A stretch of DNA of 43,694 nt, from IMG/VR virus record IMGVR_UViG_3300024520_000152, positions 1-43,694 of that record. One strand, 5' to 3'. The position numbers were made by a program, and so were the translations under genes. Within the stretch, counting starts at the first letter, position 1; each line of letters begins with the position of its first letter. Shown piece after piece: positions 39,624-43,694 of this stretch. Below the pieces are notes generated by a model, which saw only the letters and a list, made by a program, of their open reading frames with translations, made no database searches and was not told the origin of the DNA. This stretch comes from a virus.

Positions 39624-40427
39624 TTGCGACCCTCACACCTTTTCGCGCTCCTCGCCCTCGTGGGCGGAGTCTTTGCGCAAACGAACGGCCGTTCCGGCCC
39701 ACTGACAACGGAGGACGAGCGCGATTCAGCGCTCCCGGCTGAATTCCACTTCACCCCGACCCTTTCGGGATCGTTCGCGTCGCTGGAGGTCGACGGCCAG
39801 GCCCCCCACGTTCTAGTCGGGATCTCGGGTGTCGCGAAGTTGCTGGGCGGTCGGTTTGGAGGTGGCTCCCAAGCGATCACGACGGACGGGATCGCCGGAA
39901 GCGGGGATGTCATGTCGATCTCGTGGGAGTCGGACCACTGGTTTTCCGGCGACTGTAAAACGGTCACGGTTCGGTATGAACGGAGCCCCGGTCAGAGCCA
40001 GGACGACGCGCTCGAAGAGTTCCAGGATCTCGTCGCCCAGGCCGCCGAACTGTATCCCCCAAGCTGTTCCCACGACGCCGCCGGAAGCTCGGGGATCGTT
40101 TTTGGAGGAGGGGCCACGGCGGCCGGCGCTCGTGGTCAGCTTCCATGGGCTCCAGAAATGAATCCTGGAGAAGAGGGCGGAAGCCTTCCCATGACGGAAG
40201 GAACCCAGCCTAGGGACGTCTTGTCGATCGACTGGGAACACGACTTCGACGGAAACGGCCCACTGAAGCCGGTTCGAGTCACCGCGTCAGTCGAGAAACG
40301 ACCGAACGAAGGTTCGGCGTCGGCGGCCCGGAGACTCGGAAAACTGGCGAAGGCGCTGGCGAAGGTCTTCCCGCCCAACGTCCCGAAACCCGCTCCGCCG
40401 CCCATGCCCCCGGGCGGCGGGGGCTAG
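39624..40427 (+). CDS. Secreted protein with two related domains, 267 aa
   Basis: The TTG start has AAAGGAGA just upstream. The N-terminus MRPSHLFALLALVGGVFAQ is a Sec signal peptide. The mature part contains two similar units: ~94-148 (GDVMSISWESDHWFSGDCKT, VTVRYERSPGQS, a helix, LYPP) and ~198-255 (RDVLSIDWEHDFDGNGPLKP, VRVTASVEKRPNEGS, a helix, VFPP), probably from an internal duplication. Only the first unit has Cys. The C-terminus is Pro/Gly-rich. Function unknown; codon use looks slightly different from the virion genes, so late acquisition is possible. Confidence 0.7.
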   Translation: MRPSHLFALLALVGGVFAQTNGRSGPLTTEDERDSALPAEFHFTPTLSGSFASLEVDGQAPHVLVGISGVAKLLGGRFGGGSQAITTDGIAGSGDVMSISWESDHWFSGDCKTVTVRYERSPGQSQDDALEEFQDLVAQAAELYPPSCSHDAAGSSGIVFGGGATAAGARGQLPWAPEMNPGEEGGSLPMTEGTQPRDVLSIDWEHDFDGNGPLKPVRVTASVEKRPNEGSASAARRLGKLAKALAKVFPPNVPKPAPPPMPPGGGG

Positions 40428-40754
40428 AGAACGGACGCCCGGCCAACGGACGGGCGACCCTGGGAACGGCGCTAGTTTCGCGACTGTCGCGCCCTCCCCG
40501 ACCGCGCCGGCCTGGCCCCTTTGGGAGCTAGGCCGGCGCGAATACCAAAATGGAAATGGGGACTGGATCGACGCCGGCTCTCCCAGAACGGCCCAAAGAG
40601 GAATGCAATTTTTCACGGCCGGAGGAGGCGGATATGGCGGGACGGTCCACGTTGACGAGGAGGTAACGAGCCTGCCGCTCACGCCCGCGCAAACTGGAGG
40701 AATTTCGCCGCCATCGAGACCTCGCTGGACAAGCCGGGCGAACCGGCCTAAGTA
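40423..40754 (+). other. Open frame without a start codon, possible gene remnant
   Basis: In the +1 frame the sequence from 40423 to TAA 40752-40754 is open and reads in its middle PLWELGRREYQNGNGDWIDA and then QRGMQFFTAGGGGYGGTVHV. This composition looks coding, yet there is no ATG, GTG or TTG until ATG 40603 (49 residues, poor ribosome-binding spacing). It may be a fragment that lost its 5' end, read-through of the 39624 gene by a +1 shift, or chance. The 440-bp gap 40428-40868 holds nothing else coding. Confidence 0.25.
40503..40540 (+). terminator. 11-bp perfect GC-rich hairpin
   Basis: CGCGCCGGCCT (40503-40513) pairs with AGGCCGGCGCG (40530-40540) around a 16-base loop. It lies about 75 bases after the 39624 gene. 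No T-run follows, but the stem is very strong. It overlaps the start-less open frame noted at 40423-40754. Confidence 0.5.
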
Positions 40755-40781
40755 AGGCCTTCCCTTCCTGCTAGGAAAACT

Positions 40782-40828
40782 GGAGCCGCTCCCTTTTGAA
40801 CGAGGGGGTCGGCTCCCTTGCTTTTCTT
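40782..40828 (+). terminator. T-tailed hairpin
   Basis: GGAGCCG (40782-40788) pairs with CGGCTCC (40810-40816), followed by CTTGCTTTTCTT. This is the usual form of an intrinsic terminator and separates the preceding region from the 40869 gene. Confidence 0.55.
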
Positions 40829-40868
40829 AGTCTACGGCTTACCGTTGGGCTTCCTGGAGAAAACGACT

Positions 40869-41249
40869 ATGGCCAAAAGATCAAAAGCAAAGCCCCCCGC
40901 CAAATCCGACGACCCGCGTAAGGCCGAGCTCGACCCAAAGGTGGGGGCGATCGTCACGGTCTACTATAGAGGGACGCCTCGGCGCCGCCTGGAGGGCCAT
41001 GGCGAAGTTATCAAAGTGCGCGAGAGCGGTTGTCTCGACGTAACAATGGTCCTCCCCAACGGGTCCGACTACGACCTACGGAACCTGGCCCGATGCAACG
41101 ACCCCAATCACTTCCCAAGCTGGGACGCTCCGAGCGACCCGACGGTAAAGTCGATCGTCAAAAAGAAGACCGCCAAGAAGCCGAAGCCCGTCGGCCCCGC
41201 GCCGGTCGCTCCCGAGGCAAAGCCGGCCGAGCCGCGCTCCTTCCCCTGA
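40869..41249 (+). CDS. Lys/Ala-rich protein with a small beta domain, 126 aa
   Basis: ATG 40869 (GGAGAAAA upstream) gives MAKRSKAKPPAKSDDPRKAE, then a beta domain (VGAIVTVYYRGTPRRRLEGH, CLDVTMVLPNGSDYDLRNLA) that resembles an SH3/KOW-like fold, and a Lys/Pro/Ala-rich tail of ~40 residues. The composition would suit nucleic-acid binding. Its last 157 bases overlap the next lipoprotein gene in another frame. Confidence 0.6.
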   Translation: MAKRSKAKPPAKSDDPRKAELDPKVGAIVTVYYRGTPRRRLEGHGEVIKVRESGCLDVTMVLPNGSDYDLRNLARCNDPNHFPSWDAPSDPTVKSIVKKKTAKKPKPVGPAPVAPEAKPAEPRSFP

Positions 41250-41659
41250 TCCTCGCGCTCGGCGGTTGCGCCGGCATGATCCCCGACGGGGTTTACTTCG
41301 AGGTAATGAGGAGCGACATCGACGGCCTTCGCTCTGGCGGTCTCGATGGAGAGGCGTTCCTCTTCGGCGTCCGGTATCAGGTCAAGCCGACTCGGGTGGT
41401 TCAGGAGGAGAAGACCGCCTTTCGAATCGATACGGATCGGCTCGTCGATTCGATCCATCATGCGGCCGACGAGGTTGTCGAATCGCAAGCGCACGCGGCC
41501 TTGTCGCACGCAAAGGACACGGCCACGGTCGTAGTCGATAACAACCGCGCCGAATGGGCTCTCGGCGGAGGAAGCGCGGCGGCGTTGGTCGGTATCTTGC
41601 TCGTCCTCCGCCGCTTCGGGTTGCTCCCCGGAGCCGGCAAGGGCGACGACGATGGTTAG
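41093..41659 (+). CDS. Lipoprotein with C-terminal membrane helix, 5' end nested in the previous gene, 188 aa
   Basis: The frame holds a lipobox (LLPLILALGGC) around 41240-41273, preceded in-frame only by ATG 41093 or TTG 41030. That gives an unusually long, Arg-rich leader before the hydrophobic core, so the true start may be non-canonical. After the Cys come a soluble domain (GVYFEVMRSDIDGLRSGGLD), an Ala/His/Val-rich helical part and a membrane helix near the end (AALVGILLVLRRFGLL). A later start at ATG 41276 would remove the lipobox. The lipid anchor plus helix plus membrane segment resemble the protein at 25151. Spanin-like function is a guess. Confidence 0.55.
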   Translation: MQRPQSLPKLGRSERPDGKVDRQKEDRQEAEARRPRAGRSRGKAGRAALLPLILALGGCAGMIPDGVYFEVMRSDIDGLRSGGLDGEAFLFGVRYQVKPTRVVQEEKTAFRIDTDRLVDSIHHAADEVVESQAHAALSHAKDTATVVVDNNRAEWALGGGSAAALVGILLVLRRFGLLPGAGKGDDDG

Positions 41660-42293
41660 AGGCGTAAAGCTTCAAATCGGAACGAAGGACGCGAAGCGGG
41701 CCTCGAGGGAATGGAAGGCGATGGCGAAGCGTCAGATGCCCTTTGCGATCTCGAGGGCGATCAACGACGTTGCGATCGACGCAAGGCGTAATGTCGTTCA
41801 GAAGTTCCCGCGACACTTCAAGGTAAGGCGAAAGAACCTGGCCAAGTCGGCGATATGGGTCAAGCGATCCCATAAGAACCAGAAGCCGATTACCGCGATC
41901 GTCGGTACGAGGAAATGGGCGGAGTTCCTAACGCTCCAGGCGATCGGTGGAACCAAGAAAGCCAAGCGCGGGCATCGCCTCACAATCCCGACACGGCTCG
42001 TAAAGCGGACATCGACGGGACGCATCCGAAAGGCCGACAAGCCGCGCACGCTTCGAGACAAGCCGGGTTTCCAGGCCAAGGAGCTCGAAGAGAAACAACG
42101 GATCACCGTCCGCCCGAAGCGTCGGCGTAAGACGACGGGCAAGCTCGGGATCTTCTATCTCCTCCGAAAGCGCGTGAAGATCCGCAAGCGATGGCCGATC
42201 CGGCGCGAGGTAAAGGAGGTCGCCGCGAGGCGCATTGGACCGGCCTTCGAGCTTCGATTGCGGCAAGCGATCAAGAGCGCAAAGCAAAAGTAG
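41652..42293 (+). CDS. Very basic protein resembling phage minor structural proteins, 213 aa
   Basis: The product is rich in Lys/Arg throughout. The stretch AMAKRQMPFAISRAINDVAI and DARRNVVQKFPRHFKVRRKN resembles the start of a family of phage minor structural (tail-completion-like) proteins that read 'xxxxxPFAxxxALNxTAxxxR'. The middle AIVGTRKWAEFLTLQAIGGT also fits. The call is from memory. It is far from the main tail cluster, so it may instead be a DNA-condensing or ejected protein. AAGGGCGACGACG precedes ATG 41652. Confidence 0.6.
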   Translation: MVRGVKLQIGTKDAKRASREWKAMAKRQMPFAISRAINDVAIDARRNVVQKFPRHFKVRRKNLAKSAIWVKRSHKNQKPITAIVGTRKWAEFLTLQAIGGTKKAKRGHRLTIPTRLVKRTSTGRIRKADKPRTLRDKPGFQAKELEEKQRITVRPKRRRKTTGKLGIFYLLRKRVKIRKRWPIRREVKEVAARRIGPAFELRLRQAIKSAKQK

Positions 42294-42349
42294 ATTGCCC
42301 AGGAGAAGGGCGACGGTCCAGACGATGCCGACCCAAAGAGCTCGCTCCA

Positions 42350-42661
42350 TCAATCGTGAAGGCCGTAAAAGATCTCGAGCGAGGCAGCGGTCGCGCGTAG
42401 GTCGCGCTCCCAGCTCGTGCAATCGTCGAGACGCGCGCCGCGCACGCTTGGAAAGGCCTTGGAGAACTTGTCGATGCTCTCTTGAGCCGATTCGCGTAGC
42501 TCTATAACGACGCCTCGGATCATCTCAAGCCGCGCGGCGTCGCTACCATCGAGAAAGAACGTCGAAAGCTCCTGGGATCGCTTACGGCCGCTTTCTCCCA
42601 ATGCTCGGGACGCGAGCCAAATAAGCGACTCGGCGACTTTGATTCGGAAAGACGCAATCAA
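42350..42661 (-). CDS. Small helical protein, last gene of the right-end reverse operon, 103 aa
   Basis: I place the start at TTG 42661, overlapping the upstream TGA (TTGA), with GAAGGG nine bases before. The product IASFRIKVAESLIWLASRAL continues with GESGRKRSQELSTFFLDG and helical segments to a C-terminal EIFYGLHD. ATG 42712 would overlap the upstream gene more. No family recognised. The stop forms TGATG with a possible membrane-protein frame running into 41928. Confidence 0.55.
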   Translation of the reverse strand: MIASFRIKVAESLIWLASRALGESGRKRSQELSTFFLDGSDAARLEMIRGVVIELRESAQESIDKFSKAFPSVRGARLDDCTSWERDLRATAASLEIFYGLHD

Positions 42662-42843
42662 AACGGATCGCCCTTCACAAGGCCTCTCCAGACCGAGACT
42701 ATCGAGACACATGCTCCGGTTTGAACGACCTCCGCGACGACGAGCTCCCAAGTCCCTTCCTCGACCGGCTGGTCGATCTCAAGCTCGTTTGTCATTGCCG
42801 CAAGGTCGATGGGTTGGGACTTCGCGACATGGCGGACTCTCAT
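42658..42843 (-). CDS. Small unknown protein, 61 aa
   Basis: ATG 42843 overlaps the upstream stop by four bases. The product MRVRHVAKSQPIDLAAMTNE is a short beta-rich protein with ELVVAEVVQTGACVSIVSVW near the end. It is part of the reverse operon 43513-42350. Function unknown. Confidence 0.6.
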   Translation of the reverse strand: MRVRHVAKSQPIDLAAMTNELEIDQPVEEGTWELVVAEVVQTGACVSIVSVWRGLVKGDPF

Positions 42844-43046
42844 TCCGGACCCCCCATCGCTTCGTGATAGGCCTCGGCGAAGGCCAGGAGGGTTTGAGCC
42901 GTTGGGCGACCTACGCGCGTATCGTAGGTCTCAACGACGACACGCAAAGCCAACACAAGGACCTCGGTAGTAAACGAGCGCTCCGCCTCGTCCGAATCGC
43001 AAAGCTCCAAAGCCCGCTCCATGATTTTTTTCTCCGCGCTTTTCAT
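42840..43046 (-). CDS. Small helical protein, 68 aa
   Basis: The product MKSAEKKIMERALELCDSDE is helical and acidic, with a second helix EVLVLALRVVVETYDTRVGR and a third TLLAFAEAYHEAMGGPE. Starts and stops overlap both neighbours by four bases. No family recognised. Confidence 0.6.
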   Translation of the reverse strand: MKSAEKKIMERALELCDSDEAERSFTTEVLVLALRVVVETYDTRVGRPTAQTLLAFAEAYHEAMGGPE

Positions 43047-43513
43047 TGGCCGAGGTCCTCAAGGTGGAGCCAAAGGTCGACATCGGGACCGCGATCCGCC
43101 CCGCATTGGGAGCAATTCGTAACGGCCAAAGGCCAAAGGGAGCCGCAACTACAAAGGTAGCGATAGGCGTGGAGAGGAAGCGGAGCGCCGGATAGCGTAG
43201 CGGTCCCCCAGAAGGTCTTGTCCTCTGGTCGGAAGTCCCACCAACGAGCCGGAGGGTTGGGCATGGAGGCGAGAGCTCCTATATGATCGACGGCCGTACG
43301 TGAGCGCATGAGAGAGCCCCTACGCCCGCGCGCAAGGTCGGCCTCTGACCCCTCCCCCAGTACGAGGAGGTTTAAGCCCCCCATTGACCCATACCCCAGC
43401 ACCATGGCCGCAAGGGGAGGATATTCGATGGGGTTCTCATCGTCCTCGGTGTTGTCTCGACGATAATAAAGAACGATCTGCCCAAGGGAGGGCTTCGGTT
43501 GGCTGGAGGTCAT
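43043..43513 (-). CDS. Zinc-ribbon-like protein heading the right-end reverse operon, 156 aa
   Basis: The product MTSSQPKPSLGQIVLYYRRD has a beta-rich N-terminal half (LAAMVLGYGSMGGLNLLVLG) and a C-terminal zinc-ribbon pattern: YLCSCGSLWPLAVTNCSQCG, two CxC/CxxC pairs separated by 10-11 residues. The Tyr-Arg-Arg start and Gly-rich turns recall a KOW-like fold. It is the first gene of the operon and reads away from the right end of the molecule. Function unknown. Confidence 0.7.
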   Translation of the reverse strand: MTSSQPKPSLGQIVLYYRRDNTEDDENPIEYPPLAAMVLGYGSMGGLNLLVLGEGSEADLARGRRGSLMRSRTAVDHIGALASMPNPPARWWDFRPEDKTFWGTATLSGAPLPLHAYRYLCSCGSLWPLAVTNCSQCGADRGPDVDLWLHLEDLGQ

Positions 43514-43532
43514 TGTCGCGCAATTCGGTAGG

Positions 43533-43539
43533 GGTAGCG
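43533..43539. repeat. Partial copy of the terminal palindrome (GGTAGCG)
   Basis: GGGGTAGCGTG at 43531-43541 matches seven to nine bases of the terminal palindrome and mirrors the left-end partial copy AGGGGTAGCGCT. It lies in the 181-bp non-coding right end. Confidence 0.35.
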
Positions 43540-43573
43540 TGTTGGCTCAATCAAGGGCCGTTCTTTCAGCATA

Positions 43574-43672
43574 CCCCCCTCGTGGGGCCTGTGGGGGGGA
43601 ATCGTTTGCCTGGAAGGAATGACAGGGAGGAAGGTATACCCCACCCCCCTTACGGGTCCTTCCGGGGGGGGG
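43574..43672. repeat. Two tandem C-tract/G-tract hairpins in the right-end non-coding DNA
   Basis: CCCCCC (43574-43579) faces GGGGGGG (43593-43599), and CCCCCC (43644-43649) faces nine G (43664-43672). Both units begin with an ATACCCC-type sequence, so they look like a duplication. They could terminate transcription entering from the right end, or mark a packaging or replication structure. 43514-43694 has no gene. Confidence 0.5.
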
Positions 43673-43682
43673 CCTCCCTGCG

Positions 43683-43694
43683 GGTAGCGCTACC
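43683..43694. repeat. Terminal 12-bp palindrome, right copy
   Basis: GGTAGCGCTACC ends the window and is identical to bases 2-13. The base before it is G here and T at the left, so the identity is exactly 12 bp. Confidence 0.6.

Overview
The window reads as a complete or nearly complete genome of a tailed phage (about 43.7 kb, GC-rich, tightly packed genes with 4-bp start/stop overlaps). The virion genes are those of a contractile-tailed phage (myovirus morphology) with a lambda/GpA-type packaging and head module joined to a Mu-like tail module. The host cannot be named from the sequence. Several lipoprotein-type and signal-peptide proteins suggest a didermal (Gram-negative-like) host, but that is inference. 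The first and last bases share a 12-bp palindrome (GGTAGCGCTACC), so the molecule is either circular/permuted as written or cut at a cos-like site.

Layout. 99-1795: five small unknown genes. 1716-9667: packaging and head (small and large terminase, gpW-like joiner, portal, protease-major capsid fusion with a good internal start, DUF2190 cement protein, FII-like connector, tail terminator). 9681-18872: Mu-like tail in the classic order (DUF2635, sheath, tube, tail assembly chaperone with a -1 frameshift, tape measure, gpN, gp44, gp45, gp46, gp47). 18874-23278: an unusual gp48 baseplate wedge with a ~700-residue N-terminal extension, a fibre-like protein and a small membrane protein. 23383-25564: exported proteins and lipoproteins.

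25151-29640 is a reverse-strand island of six genes. Its centre is an 882-residue protein whose N-terminal domain looks paralogous to the gp48 extension and which carries about 17 copies of a 20-residue Pro/Leu/Val repeat. It is probably a host-recognition or fibre module. 29784-30755 holds three forward genes, and 30752-33298 a reverse pair including a 792-residue probable glycan-active protein. 33338-33877 fuses a fibre-type N-terminus to a DUF2190-like cement domain.

33969-35525 (reverse) holds two small genes and the relic of a C5 DNA methyltransferase. The relic has lost its catalytic Cys region by an out-of-frame deletion. The same DNA still carries an intact ORF in another frame with Trp-Pro-Thr-Pro-type repeats and its own C-terminal signature, an overprinted gene pair. 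This is the most interesting locus in the window.

35625-36522 holds small forward genes. 36523-37190 is non-coding: a cloverleaf-like inverted-repeat element, a T10 tract beside a consensus DnaA box, a candidate promoter and a strong double-stem hairpin, all upstream of a 314-residue basic protein (37191-38135) that could be a replication initiator. 38164-42293 holds accessory forward genes, including two secreted proteins and a nested lipoprotein. 42350-43513 is a reverse operon of four small genes, and the right end is a structured non-coding tail. I recognised no polymerase, integrase, repressor, endolysin or tRNA gene.
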